Below are positions 1-12,000 of a DNA stretch of 64,000 nt, piece by piece. Under the pieces are notes generated by a model. It saw nothing but the letters and a program-made list of their open reading frames with translations. It was not told where the DNA came from and searched no databases. The stretch's first letter is position 1, and each line of letters opens with the position of its first letter. The DNA comes from Coprinus comatus. Taxonomy: Eukaryota; Basidiomycota; Agaricomycetes; Agaricales; Agaricaceae. The DNA is taken from contig JAWPGT010000030.1 in assembly GCA_034638255.1 (NCBI GenBank), positions 62,001 through 126,000 of the forward strand, written 5' to 3'. The position numbers and the translations under genes are program-made.

Positions 1-357
1 AACAATAACAAGAAACCTTCCTCTACATCATCATCACTACTTCATCCCTCAACAGCAGTAACAATTCCAACAATCCACACAAAACCTTCAAATCCAACCT
101 CAATATTACCTAGAGATGCTAATACATGGGATTGGGATATTCAAGTTGAAGAACAATTATTAGGAGATGTGGTGGATGAATGTTTGAGTTTGGGAGTATT
201 GATTTGTAAAGCTAAGAGATTGAGAGGTCAGGAAATGGTTGAAGCTAGGCCTAGTATTAGGTTGGCTTTGACTAGTGCTTTGAGTAAGAAAGAAACGGAG
301 AAGGCTGTAGGAGTTGTTAAGAATGCTTTGGTTAAGGTTTTGAGTAAGAGGAGATAA
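1..357 (+). CDS. LCB1: Serine palmitoyltransferase subunit 1, C-terminal end (partial, runs off left edge)
   Basis: The frame is open from base 1 to a TAA at 355-357 and encodes the last 118 residues. The tail matches LCB1/SPTLC1: a helix around 'VVDECLSLGVLICKAKRL', then the conserved 'PSIRLALTSALSKKE..KAV' block and a lysine/arginine end. LCB1 pairs with LCB2 in the endoplasmic reticulum membrane to condense serine with palmitoyl-CoA, the first step of sphingolipid synthesis; it is the subunit without the PLP lysine. The serine/threonine-rich stretch at the start of the fragment is probably a family insertion. The catalytic-fold part lies outside the window, so the call rests on the C-terminal block only. 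Confidence 0.8.
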   Translation, partial: NNNKKPSSTSSSLLHPSTAVTIPTIHTKPSNPTSILPRDANTWDWDIQVEEQLLGDVVDECLSLGVLICKAKRLRGQEMVEARPSIRLALTSALSKKETEKAVGVVKNALVKVLSKRR

Positions 358-821
358 AGGAGGGGGGAGAAGTCGTTGTTTTGGAATTGGGGATTTGGGA
401 TTTGGGATTTGGGATTGAGATGTATATGTATACCTCGACCTCGCTTCCTTCTTTTCTCTCGACCCATTACGTTATTTTTGGTGAAAATTATCTTTTAGTG
501 GAATTGTTGGGTTTGGACTTTTCTTTGGTGGTTTCGTTTCCTTTTCTTTTTATTCAGGCCTTTTAATTGTTATTTTCTTTTTTGATGTGTTGGATGATTT
601 TATGCTTATCTAACTATAGATTAATGTTGAAATGTTGATGACTGTGATTGTGGAAGTTAGTATTTATTCAAATAAAGATGTCGGTGTGGAGATCACGGTC
701 AATCATTTTTTATTTATTTTTATTTTTTTGAATATTAGACGTTTACCTCCATTTACGACAAATTGGGCGATGTAGAATGAGTGGATTTCTAGGCATGAAC
801 AGAAGTTGTACGAATGTACTG
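358..821. other. Intergenic, AT-rich 3' flank
   Basis: No coding signal seen. At about 387-416 there is a short run of a GGATTTG-type heptamer repeated about four times just after the LCB1 stop. Bases about 800-880 resemble 6950-7020, downstream of the intact module (see findings). Confidence 0.5.
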
Positions 822-1860
822 TTATGTGTGTAATGTGTGTGCTTGACATTCAACAAAAGAATAGGTAAAAGAAGGTAAGTGGAAGCGAAGTAAATCAAAA
901 GTAGGTTCTCCTGTGCTCTTCTTAAGTGAAGCCATTACATAGCCACTTTGAATATCCTTACAGTAATGCCCGCGAGTTTCTGTTAGTTTTCCAGCTAAGG
1001 AAACTTGTTTTGAGATAAAAGTGTTACATCGCATGTCAGGAGTCCACGAGTATTTGGCGATGCCAAGTGTAAGTTGATCCACACGTATGCGAGCGTCGAA
1101 GACGTGAAATCTTCATCTCCGGAGAAGAATACATTTCCGATTCTACTATGAGTGAGGTTCAGCACATCAGTAATTGTGGATATTCGAAATAAGCGTATTT
1201 CATCAGGCTCGAGTTCGGCGACAAGCCAAGTAAAACCTTCACAGGAGAACGAACTGTTCTACACCCCTCAGAACGGGACGGGTATCAACCCTATGGCAAG
1301 ATACCTAGTTGTGTGTCGTGAGCTTCAACTTGATGTATGGTCTATGACTTCCTCGGTGCTGAAAATGATTTGATTACATGAATCAATACAGGCACCAAGC
1401 TGTTTTTATGCCGAAGATGATAGATGCGAAAACTAGATTAATGTAGGAAGCACTTAGCAGACTGACAACGAACGATTCTTGCGAAAACTGGACTCCAATG
1501 CGATTTGATGGAACTCCTTCGTCCTCCTCTGTAGTGTAACTAGAGAGAAGGAAGCCAGCGTCTCGCTCTCCGGGCCGAAACCAAAACTCGACTAAATATT
1601 TATTTGTCAGGTGCAATCATGATAGTCTCTCAATACGACTAATTTTCTAACTTCGAGAGACACACCCTTCCCATGTCCCACAAGGTCAGCTTGATGTATA
1701 TATGTTCTTGTAAAAGGTGTATCTTCGAGGATGTTAGAGTAATGGAAGAAATTAAAACGTAGAGTACATACCGCACAGATGATATGGACACTTCATAGCG
1801 TTGGCTGATAGCCTGACATAAGCTGCTGCTCTTACGTTCACATACACTTGCGTTTCTCAT
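822..1860 (-). pseudogene. Decayed F-box gene, third copy of the module
   Basis: Reading the minus strand, blocks match the intact F-box genes at 2572-4184 and 28262-29873. The C-terminal block (about 1075-860) has 'KYSWTPDMRCNTF' and 'AGKLTE..GHYCK' but then drifts out of frame. The block at about 1616-1440 matches exon 3 ('YLVEFWF', 'NRIGVQFSQESFVVS'). The block near 1700-1640 matches 'LEVRKLVVLRDY'. The F-box exon and most of exon 2 are missing: around 1800 the sequence jumps from what corresponds to about 3550 to about 4215 in the intact copy. The exons no longer join into one frame, so this is a pseudogene in the same orientation as the copy at 2.6-4.2 kb. Confidence 0.75.
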
Positions 1861-1949
1861 TGTCTTGGCACATATATTCTGTATGGCTCAGAGTGTTACA
1901 AAGTAGGGCTTAACAAGCGAGAGGCATTTTGAAGCGTCAAACAATGTAT

Positions 1950-2206
1950 GACGCAAAATGCGCAATTACGCTCATGCCAACCGACAATGGTCCTTATCAA
2001 CAACATGGAAGAGAGGACGGCAGATGTCATCGATTCTTCCGCATCTAGGTGCTCTTCGGATCAAGTCTTTGTGTACCCCATTGACGCTGTACTTTGTTCA
2101 ATTCGTAGTCGATTGTTCCAGGGGAGGTGCTCGTGGGATATTTACTGAGGCCTTGAATTTCGTCGTGAGCAAGTTGAAGATGACGATAGAATTGAATAGT
2201 GATTAG
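1950..2206 (+). pseudogene. 3' remnant of gene X, third copy of the module
   Basis: A short piece matches the last exons of the intact gene X: 'NNMEERTADVID' corresponds to 'SNKEERTADIVE', and the next bases match the 'VDCSRGG' antisense-frame continuation across the last intron. Everything upstream, including the nuclease-like core, is gone. The break appears to fall between sequence like 4620 (promoter side) and sequence like 6405 (exon 6) of the intact copy. It is too short to encode anything comparable and is read as a deletion relic. Confidence 0.7.
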
Positions 2207-2571
2207 AGGTTGGGTTTCAGCTAGCAGCATCTCATTCTCTCAATGCTCTCTGGCTTTAGTCGAGTTTTAAGCCACTGTACACTGGTTACGAATATTCCTC
2301 CCTTGTTCTCTCTATTCTTGCTACGTACTATAAAAATAGATTACATTCCAACCCGAAGTCTCGTTGGTTTGGACCATAATTTATGGTCAACATAGTGGTT
2401 ACTTCGTATCTTTGTATATCCATGAACTTTCTACAAAGGTCCCAGGTACCCTTAAACTATTGGTCACTTCGATATTAATCAAACTGGATATATTATAGAC
2501 TGTAGTACAAGAATTGGCACCGGCTACAAACTTCAACTTAGAACTCACAGAAGCGTTAGTTAACATTCAAA

Positions 2572-4184
2572 TTACTTGGCCAGTACGTCTACCACGAGAA
2601 TTGTACGACGGTCAGGAGCATTAGCTGGTACAAAAACAAGACGCCCATTATTTCCATCGATTCCCTTACAGTGATGTCCATTGTTTTCTGTTAGTTTTCC
2701 AGCTAAAAAGAGTCGTTTTAAGATAAAAGTGTTACATTGCAGATCAGACGTCCATGAATATTTGACAATATCAAGCATTTGATTTTCATGGATGACCGCC
2801 CCGGCAGTGTAATCAAGCTTCGAAAATGTGTAATCTTCAACATCGTCAGGTATGACGAGGTCTCCAATTTTAACATTAGTGATGGGTTCAGCATCGCTTA
2901 TTGTGGAAATTCGGAGTAGGCGTATGTCATCAGACTCGTCAGTCTCGAATATAGTCCAAGTAAAACCTTGACAGGAGTACGGGGAAGTACTATGCCCCTG
3001 GCAAGGCAACGGGTATCGATACAATGGTGATATACCCAATTGCGTATCATGGGCTTCAACTTGTTGGATGGTGTATATTTCGATGGCGTCACCTGTGTTG
3101 AAGATGATTTGATTATGCGAATCAATACAGGCAGCATCCTGTTTTTATGTTGACTATAGTGAATGCGAAAACTAGATTAATGTAAGGGAGCAGACTTACA
3201 ACAAATGTTTCTTGCGAAAACCGGACTCGAATGCGATTTGATAGAACCCCTTCGTCCTCCTCTCCGTTGTAATGAGAGAGGAGTAATCCAGTGCTTTGAT
3301 TTCCCTCAAACCAAAACTCCATCAAATATTTATCCGTCAGAACTGCTGTCTCTCCTCTGGTGCAAACATGATAGTCTCTCAGTACGACTAATTTTCTGGC
3401 TTCGAGAGACGCGTCCCCTCCATGACCTACAAGGTCAACTTGATATATGTATGTTCTTGTAAAAGGTACATCTACGAGGATGTTAGAACAATTCAAGAAA
3501 TTGTAGTAATGCGGTACAAACCGTGCACATGATATCGACACCACATAGCGACACGAAGCGATAGTTTTGGTTTCGATGGATCAATCCAGTATACGAAGTG
3601 TTTCATCACCTCAATGGGTTCTGGGTTCCCGGTATCGATCAGCAAGCGCTGCTCCATTCTGGGGCTATCGAGGTCATAGAAATTTATACATCCTGCTTCA
3701 AGAACCAACAACCACCTTCCACCAGGAGCCAGCGTAATCTGAGACCAGTCGCTCGTACATGTTGTTTGACGTACTCTGACACAAGGATCATTGCTTTCAG
3801 TTCTCCAGAATTCTAATACCCTAAGTCGTCGAATAACACGTGCGGCAATTTCTGCGGTTGGGTAGTCCGCAAGGGGTTCTTCCGGTTGTACCATGTCATT
3901 GAGGACCAGGCCTTTGAAGCTAAGAAGAAACGCATTTCCCATATCTCTCCATGCTTGACAGACCTTTAAGATGTAAGTCAAGCTACCGAATAGACGAAAT
4001 GAGTACCCACAAGCTTGACTGTCAGCAAACTTTTCCAATCGAGATGCTCGAATACTTCATATAACACTTCTGGAGGAAGAGACTGGATGGGTGTTGGATG
4101 AGTAGAAATGGCGCGTCCAGGCCCAAATATTCGCAGAATAAATTGCAGAAAAGGAAGCAATATAGATATTAGGAATGAGAACAT
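2572..4184 (-). CDS. F-box protein, module copy A
   Basis: Four exons (4184-4011, 3963-3518, 3455-3200, 3138-2572) give 480 residues with consistent phases. Residues about 36-60 form the F-box core ('IQSLPPEVLYEVFEHLDWKS'), preceded by a hydrophobic N-terminus. Later comes 'LAPGGRWLLVLEAG', a pattern typical of agaricomycete F-box proteins whose C-terminus may form a propeller-like fold. F-box proteins connect Skp1-cullin ubiquitin ligases to targets; the target here is unknown. The start was chosen because copy B at 28262 has the same start and equal exon lengths (174, 446, 256 and 567 nt). Exon 1 is hydrophobic enough that a membrane anchor is possible. It diverges from gene X at 4964 and is intact, without stops. 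Confidence 0.82.
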
Positions 4185-4963
4185 GGCAAGGTGTACACTA
4201 CTACACTTCGTCCAAGCTGGACAGCTGACATAAGCTGCTCTTACGTTCATATACAGTTGCGTTTCCCATTGTCTTAGCACATATATATTCTGTACGGCCG
4301 TTACAAAGTGTGATGGGTAGAGCCTGCTTATATTAATTGAGCACGGATCAGTGCCATAGTTGTCTTGTGTGTCCGACGGTTCTTGGCATGTTTCCACATT
4401 CGATGTCTTATAGCGTATACTAAGTATACTTATACCAGTGCCCACAATAACATGAACATCCTGAAAGGAACAGAAGGATAGAAAAGAATGAGTGATCATA
4501 TAAAACAAGGCAAGGACATTTTTGTGTGAGCCCTCTCCTATTTTTTCGTATATTAAAAGAGTACATTCATTTATTGAAAAGGAGCCAGAGGTGACGTTGT
4601 GAGCGGCGTATGACGCAATTACTATGTTTTCCGTCTCATGTTGTTAGCGAGGTGTTGCACTCCGACTGTCTAGAATTGTGAAGTTGTAATCGACAAAGGG
4701 CCGAGATCCTTCTCCAAAAACTTGCGTAGCATACATGCTCTGATTAAACTTGCAATTCCGCGATCAGAGCAACCGTGAAAAGGAATAACATGATGTCCAG
4801 TAATTTCCACCGAAGTATCACATTAAATCCATGCCATTTCACATTCAACGTTTCAAGGTAGTATATATAAGGACCATCTCTTCCACTTTCCACAGTAACA
4901 AGACCTCTCGCCACTACCTCCTTGCCACTCACATTCACTTTGTCTTACGCACTCGAAGTCGCC
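4185..4963. promoter_or_regulatory. Divergent promoter of module copy A
   Basis: The 779-bp gap separates the F-box gene (minus) from gene X (plus). A TATA-like stretch 'GTATATATAAGGACCATCTC' lies at about 4860-4880, roughly 90 bp before the gene X start. A closely similar block sits at the same place in copy B (reverse complement near 27680-27720), which supports promoter function or recent common origin. Confidence 0.45.
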
Positions 4964-6668
4964 ATGTCAAGTGAACAACAGACTGTGCTACGCCCAACTC
5001 TAGGTAATATTCATTCCGTTGATTACGTGCTACGAACTGACTATGTCTCAGAGAATGGTGTTGAAACCCTACTACGTCGCCTGCAGGAGCTTATTCTTGA
5101 GGACTTTAATACGAAGAAATGGAAGTCGGATTCGGCAGGCTTACTACCTACTATTCTCATGGTGGTTATAAGAAAAATAACACGAGATCTCTCCGACGGT
5201 CCTGAATGCATCAGGTTCATAAAAACCTTAGATTACCTGCAACCAAATGCTCGTCAGTTTCAGGACTTTGTTAGGTTCGTCATGACCACCAACCTAAATC
5301 AAGCAACCCTCACTGTACGTCGCACTATATTTATCTTTTAACTTGTTGAAATCTTAATCAAATATCAATAATTCAGCATATCAGTGTGTCCAAAAATGTC
5401 ACATTCAAGTTATTCTGCAGGCTTGGAGTCCGCAAAATCAAGTACCGAGTGGAAGAGGTTCTTTGCTTGTTAAAACACCGGTCATCCACTAGCCTTCATG
5501 ACTGTACCAAGATTCCTACTCCAGACATACGCAAACTCAAGGAAGAACTAACGTTCCATCGAAAAGACTTCCCAATGGGTGTTTGTATTAACTATTTATC
5601 CCTTTATTTCTAATAACCTGATCAATTTTTTTCAGTGCGAGGGAATAGCAGAAGAGAGAGTCAGAAAATATCACTCACTACTTTTTCGGCATAACTATAT
5701 AGGAACATCTCTTGCAGTAATACCACTGGCGTCTACACCAAATGATATCTATGGAGTGGCTGAGGTGGAATCAAAAGTTGACGGCTTGACTCATAAGACA
5801 TATCTCACTGGAAATGTTGATATTGGGTTGGGCATTTTAACGTCGCGCAATCACAACGACTTGCCAACCAATCTACTGTCCAGACGTCAAGCCAGCAAAG
5901 ATATATCTGACAGTGCCTATCACCTACTAATGCAAGCGAAAGGTAAAACGTTGCTACCGGTTCTATGAGTTGTACTGACAAAACACTAACTTATAATACA
6001 TGTAACCCTAGAGAATGGGTCGTATGGCCACTTTGTCAATACCAAACTAGGAATTCGCAATGTCTCATTAGAAGTGGTGCTAATAGAGGTGAAACGTCCA
6101 CGTGAAGGTAAAATCGCAAAAAAGTTTTGAAGGAAGTTTCTAACTACTATCTAGACTCGAGGACTCGAGAACTCACAAGTGTTGTACATCTCTCTTCCCA
6201 TTTACACCAAATTCTTACTATGTGCTGTGGCGTGTTCGTTAAACTCTCGGACTATAACAGTTATGAAATGGACAATTTAACGGCACATTTTTCTTTATTT
6301 TTTAGGGGCTACTATAACCCAGAAAGGCGGAGCGGTACCGTGAAATTTCTTTTAACTGACAGCGTGGGATTCGTTTGGGGTGTCTTCGATCATCGAACAT
6401 TTGAAGCCCATTATACCGAGGTTCTGATCAGCAACAAGGAGGAGAGGACTGCAGATATCGTTGAATTCTTCCGTGTTTGGGTGTGTAGTTCAAGTCTCAT
6501 CATCGTAAATCCCATTGATGAGCTTCGTTAAATGTGTAGCCGGTTGTTCCAGGGGAGATGTTAATGGAACACCTACTGAAGCCCGAGAATCGTTGCGAGG
6601 GATTAGAACAAATTGAAGATGACAATGATTTTGGAGACGGGGGTGTTGATGATGATGACAATATCTAA
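4964..6668 (+). CDS. Gene X copy A: uncharacterised protein with PD-(D/E)XK-like nuclease residues
   Basis: Seven exons (4964-5314, 5377-5580, 5636-5942, 6012-6107, 6155-6233, 6306-6480, 6540-6668) join in phase to 446 residues. I do not recognise a named family. Residues about 1-185 are helical and charged. The middle has 'LTGNVDIGLG' (Asp247) and 'VVLIEVKRP' (Glu313, Lys315), the D...ExK spacing and strand context of PD-(D/E)XK restriction-endonuclease-like folds, followed by a Gln (about 338) in 'HLHQIL' and by 'LLTDSVGFVWGVFD'. The tail is acidic. The exon structure and these residues are kept in copy B (27599-25842). The nuclease reading is an inference; a structural domain without catalysis is possible. 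It diverges from the F-box gene at 4184. Confidence 0.75.
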
Positions 6669-7146
6669 GTTGGGTAGGGTTTTACTTGGCCCATCTCACA
6701 TATTTTCTTCTCCTCATTTCTTTCAACGCTCTCTGGTAGAGCTCCGAATCACTGCACCCTGATTTACTTTCTGCTTTGTACCGTATCCATGAACCATTTT
6801 CTCGCTTTGGAATCTTGAGTTTTGCTGTGAATGTTCCCCGCTAACACCTGCATTATTTAACATTTGATGCTAACTTTGCTAAGACGCGTTTACGATACAT
6901 TGAGCTATGTATAAAATGAGTGAATCTTGGTATCAACACGAAAGCCTATATAGGAATGTACGAATGTACTGTTATGTATGTACGTGAGATTGAACAAAAG
7001 AAAAGGTGAAAGAAGGAGAGTTTTTATCAAAAATGAAAGTTGGAACCAAACATTCATGTATGTCCGGTATCTATATATAGGACGGGAGAAGGATATAGAA
7101 ATCATCCGATAAGTAAATCTGGGTGTTCGTATGACTATGTACCACC

Positions 7147-7177
<31 letters not shown>

Positions 7178-7324
7178 GAAAAGAAAAGAAAAGAAAAGAA
7201 AAAGAGAAATAATTAACATGTTTCGAACCCAACCAAAAACCCAAAGCAAAAACCCACCAAAAACCAGACAAGCTCAAAATAAAACATAGATATATTCTAT
7301 CAAGCTAAAAGAAAATGATGATAA
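6669..7324. repeat. Intergenic with (AAAAG)n microsatellite
   Basis: Bases about 7144-7205 are an A-run followed by roughly ten tandem AAAAG units. Upstream, 6950-7020 is similar to 800-880. No gene seen; short minus frames here are translations of the microsatellite. Confidence 0.7.
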
Positions 7325-8995
7325 TCAATTGACTTGACCATACCCAGGAGGTGGTTCATCAGTTAATCCTTGAACATAAGCAGAATTTTGTTCAGCCCTT
7401 AATGATTGAATTTGATCCATCATTAATTGCATTTGTTGTCTCATATCTGTCAAGTCGTCCTGAGGTCCAAAAATTGGATTGGAAGGATTGAATGTCGCGT
7501 TTGGAGTTGAAGGATGTGATATTAGTGTTGGTGCGGATGATGTCGATGTTGTGGAATGATGAGGTGGTACATGTGAAAGACGTGTGAATTTTTCAGGTGG
7601 GTATACATGCTGTCGTTGTCGTTGTTGTTGTTGTGGTAATGAACGTGATTGAGGTTGTCCTTGTTGTTGTTGTTGAGAAGATAACGCCCTTGGAGGTGGT
7701 GGAGGTTGTTGTTGATGTCGGCTACGTTCTTGATTATAAACGTCTTTAAGATTCCTCATTTGAATTGTAGCATGTTGTAATCTGTCATTCAATTCTCGTT
7801 GTCTTTCTTGTCGGATTAATTCTCGTGTTGTTGGATTTGGATTGAATGGGTCGGTATAATATGGTGTTATTCCACCTCTACCAACTTCTCCTCCCCCTCT
7901 TCCTATCCCATTACCATCACCATGATATCCTGAACTTCGAGAATATGAAGGAGGTTCGTTATCGTTTTCGTTTTCAAGTTGACTATAACCCTGTCCACCA
8001 CTAGAAGCGTTTCGTTTTTTGAGTAGAAGACGCTTTTTACGACGACGATAATAGATTATGATGAATAACAATGCAACCGTTATAAATCCACCTATCACAC
8101 CCCCTGCTATTGATTTGATTGTTAAGTGTCGATTTACAGGTGCTGTTGTACTTGGTGATGGGAAGAGAGAGTTGGTAGAGTTGGTAGTGGTTGTAAAAGA
8201 TAGACGTCTAATATGGATATAAGGTGTAAAATGTAAATAAAAATTAGTGGGGGGAAAGGAAAAGAGAAAAAAAAGGAACGCACGTATATTCAGCGTAATC
8301 GAAACCTAGATATGTGGCTTCTTCTTGCCTACCTCGTGTACTAATCACCAATTCATGTTCTTTTTCTTCTAACCCTTCTCTAGAAAACCCGAGTTGGTTG
8401 TAAAGATATTGTTCTTCCGTTCTCATAGAAACTTGCTGTACTCTTTGACCATCCAATATAAAGTCACATTCCGTAGTTCCTTTGTTTGAAAGGAATAGAT
8501 AGACATAAACAGCGGTTCCTGACAGAGATGTTTTTTGTCAGATCATAACAAAATAGCTGTTAAAAGGAAGAAAGGAAAAATGAACTAACCACTGAAACCA
8601 AAAGTTAAATTATACTGAAACTGATTGCCTTGAGGCATCCAAAGAGCAGTATACGTTCTATCCTTCACTTTGTTCAAGTCTGGTTCATTAAGACAACCAC
8701 TACATGTTTGATTTTCCCAACCCGCAATATCATCCCCAACATCCAATGGTATATCACTACTTTTCAGAATAGTAGCATCATCTACAGTGATATTGAATGA
8801 ATCAACATCAGATGATCCGTTCAGAGCTGTAGCGCGTTTTAGCGTTCTTGTTCTTGTTGGGGTGAGATTTGGATTTGGATTTGGATTTGTGTGAGAGGAA
8901 ATGGCAAGGGAAGAAGCTGGTACGAGAGATAGAAAGAAGTAGAGAGCGGTGTGACTGTGATTTGGATTTGAATTAAGATGTCGGCGTCGGGCCAT
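7325..8995 (-). CDS. Single-pass membrane protein with extracellular beta-sandwich-like domain
   Basis: Three exons (8995-8590, 8518-8284, 8207-7325) give 507 residues. The N-terminus has a hydrophobic signal-like stretch ('ALYFFLSLVPASSLA'). An ectodomain has 'WENQTCSGC', 'FQYNLTFGFSGTAVYVYLFL' and 'CDFILDG', a pattern frequent in agaricomycete surface proteins. A Ser/Thr-rich linker leads to one transmembrane helix ('GGVIGGFITVALLFIIIYY') and a basic 'RRRKKR' stop-transfer signal. The cytoplasmic tail is long and rich in Gln, Pro and Ser. It looks like a cell-surface sensor or adhesion protein; its ligand is unknown. Poly-Gln runs in the tail are encoded by CAA/CAG repeats. Confidence 0.8.
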
Positions 8996-9793
8996 GGAGG
9001 AGGAAAGTGGTAAAGGTAAAGGTAGTTGAAGGCCAAATACGTTCAGGGGTCAGAACAGGTGACCACCAGCGCTAAGGGGTAAAGACGCAGGTGAATGTTT
9101 ACGTTCAGGGTCACAAACAGTAACCAGTTTGCGTCAGGGTCAACCAGCCGTCGTCTTGCTTGTCACCGTAGCTAGCATCGTAGCCGTTACCTGCTTTTGA
9201 TCATCAAACAGGTATACTAATTCCCAGAATAGTAGAAGAGCGACATTTAACTTGGAACACCCAGACTTGTCAATTGATTTTCAGAATTTTACCACGTTAC
9301 TTGGGCGTTCAAAACGGGGCTTGTAAAAGGGCACGGAAATTCCAGGGCACGGATCACAATCGAATCGTGGGAACTCGTCCTCGACAACATCTTTGCATCG
9401 TAAAACCAGCTTCTCATCCATTGAAAACATCATCAATCCCCATTTAAGCAAATATTAATAATATCTTATCCAAAGGTCTACTTGCTTCTATTTTTACATC
9501 CATCAGATTACTCTGAGCTTCTTTTGGTCTCAAATGGAAGGAACATCTCATGCTAAGGGCTCTACTGCTTTACCTCTTTGTTTGTTCTGCGGCAACATCG
9601 TGTCCAATACTTTGGACATATAAAAAAGCTCACTTTCGCCACACCCCTGGAAAAATCCGTAATGCCTCATTGTAATCAACAGGCAAACCTATTCATATCT
9701 GCAACCCTGCTCCTGCTTCTTCCCTCTTTCCTCGTCTCTTCAATCTCAACGCTCTCAAATTTCAATAGCAAAGTAATCCCTGGATAGTCTACT
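8996..9793. other. Divergent intergenic region
   Basis: Upstream region of the membrane protein (minus) and the F-box/LRR-like gene (plus). It contains an imperfect repeat of 'ACGTTCAGGGGTCA' (about 9040 and 9100). A small open frame at about 9660-9787 ends before the next gene and is not convincing. Confidence 0.4.
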
Positions 9794-12000
9794 ATGCACC
9801 TTTGTCTTCAAACATACGATATCTTAGAGCAAATCTGTCAGGAACTACGATCCTCAGATTCGTTGGACGCCTTAGCCAAATTGGCAGCTACGTGTCATGA
9901 TTTTATGGATCCTGCTTTGGATGAGCTGTGGCACACTATTCCAACACTCGAACCTCTAATCAGGTGCCTTCCACAAGATGCCTGGACTATCAAGAACACG
10001 CGTTACCACCCCCTAATCGTATGTCAAAATTTCCAGAAACAATAAAATTATTTTTATTTATTCAAAGTCCAAAAATAGACTTTGACCCGACAAACTACAC
10101 TAGCAGATTGGGAACGCTGTAAATTCTATGCTCCTCGAATCCGTCAATACGGCTCTTCAGGCTTGGATACTACTTCTTCGAAACCTGGTAAACTCAAAGG
10201 ATCAATCCCAACCGATCGTACGGTTTACAAAGCACTTAAACCAATCCCCATTTCAAATCCACCTCTCAATCCCAATCCCAATCCATCTCTCATTTCCCTG
10301 GCTCAAACTCAAACTCAGACTCTCTTAACACTTCCAAATCTTCAAACATGTTGTTTACAACCTTACAGTCCATCGACACCAATCCCTCATTTCCGACCTT
10401 TTCTTTCTCCTAATTTAAGGAGTTTAGAATTTACTTCACCTACTTATGATCCTGAGGAAATTCTTCCTGGGATTTTAAGAGAAGTTGCTAGAGCTTCTCC
10501 TTTGCTGAGAAGTTTAAGGATTGAAGGTGTTTCCGTCATTCCTCCTCTCCATGTTGCTTTTATGCATGACCATGATGGTCCAGGTTCGAGTTCAAGGTCA
10601 GGTTCAAGTTCGGAATCCGAGTCTGAAACGGAAACGAGTTTAGGTTCACGGAATGGGAATGGTGGCTTTGGAATTAATCGAACGTTATCAAATATGCTTC
10701 AATCTTTGGATCAGTTGACATCACTTATATGCCCTCTCATTTCATTCCCACCGGCTGCAATTGTACATCTTGCTACACGTTCAAAAATTCGAGCATTACA
10801 TATCAAAAATCCAGTTTCTTCATTCGTTGAAGTTCTTGAAGCTATTTTCAACCCTTACCCTTACTCCTATTCCTCAGCCTCAACTTCAACTTCAAGATCA
10901 ATCCCATGTTTCTCTCATCTTGAAAACCTCCACATAGAATGTTTCAACGGATTATCTGAATGTTCACAATTACTTTCTATGATTGATAATATCCATGATT
11001 TCAAAGAATTAGAAGTAGGAAGAAGTAACGGGATTCCAAATATTGATGAATTACAAGAATTCTTGGAAGGAATTGGAAGACTTGTTTTGAATAAGAAACT
11101 TAGGTCTTTATATATTCATCAAGATTTGAATGTTGGTTTTACTTCTTCCACTACCACTACTTCGTCACCTATTACCAACCCCTCCTCCTCCAACGCCAAT
11201 ACAATAACCATCAATCAACTCCTTCCACTTCTAACCTTCCCATCATTATCTGAACTAAACCTAATCCTCGACATCGCTTACTCATTTTCAAATTCAGATC
11301 TTGAAATTATAGCTAAATCATGGCCTGAATTGACTGCTTTACAATTTGGATTTCCAGGATGTGGTTGGAAAGTTAAATCGAATGTTGGGTTTTGGAAGGG
11401 TTTGAAAGGGTTTGGGAGGTGGTGTAAGAAGTTGAGGATTTTGAATGTTGTTTTTGAAGTTGATTTTGGTGAGGCTGACAATGAATGTGATGGGGAGGAT
11501 AGGGAGGAGGAGGAGGAGGAGGAGGAGGAGGAGGAGAAATACCGCTGCGAATCACTTCAATTTTTAGATGTAGGAAATTCTACATATCCATACCACCCAA
11601 ATGAAGCCTCAACCTCAACCTCCAACTCAACCTCCAACATAACAACTTCAAATTCAAACGATAAAACAATAACAAAAATATCGACTTTCTTACTCACACT
11701 TTTTCCAAATTTGAAATGTGTATATGGTCCGGATATAGTGGTTTCTCCAGATTGGCAAAAGAAATGGATGGAAGTGTCAAAGAAGGTTAATGAATTGAGA
11801 GAGTTGAGAAGGATTCAAGAAGTTGTTTCTTCTTCTACTACCTCTACCTCTACCTCTACCTCTGATAATACTATTGCTGTTGGTGGTAGTAATAACATGG
11901 AGGTACCGTTGGTGAGTTTCTCCCTCATCTACATCTTATATTACCGAAAGTTTCTAAACTAATTCTTATATTTATGTAGGTGAGAAAGGCGAGTTTGTGA
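9794..12000 (+). CDS. F-box/leucine-rich-repeat-like protein
   Basis: Three exons (9794-10018, 10079-11911, 11980-12000) give 692 residues; the last exon encodes only six residues and a stop. The N-terminus ('DILEQICQELRSSDSLDALAKLAATCHDF..PALDELWHTI') is a typical basidiomycete F-box, and 'LADWERCKFYAPRIRQYG' follows the intron as in related proteins. The remainder alternates leucine-rich strands and helices ('LPNLQTCCLQPY', 'LRSLEF', 'LENLHIE', 'LQFLDVG'), consistent with a substrate-recognition LRR-like solenoid of an SCF ligase. Several low-complexity inserts of Ser/Thr and Asn/Pro occur, and a run of about 13 Glu is encoded by a GAG/GGA repeat at about 11504-11535. Confidence 0.75.

Noticed and set aside
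4184..4508. Upstream extension of F-box copy A to 4508
   Set aside because: The extension is not kept in copy B, whose upstream frame is closed before the equivalent start; the F-box follows the internal Met in both.
6905..7277. Minus-strand Phe-rich frames around the microsatellite
   Set aside because: They are translations of the AAAAG repeat and have no conserved content.
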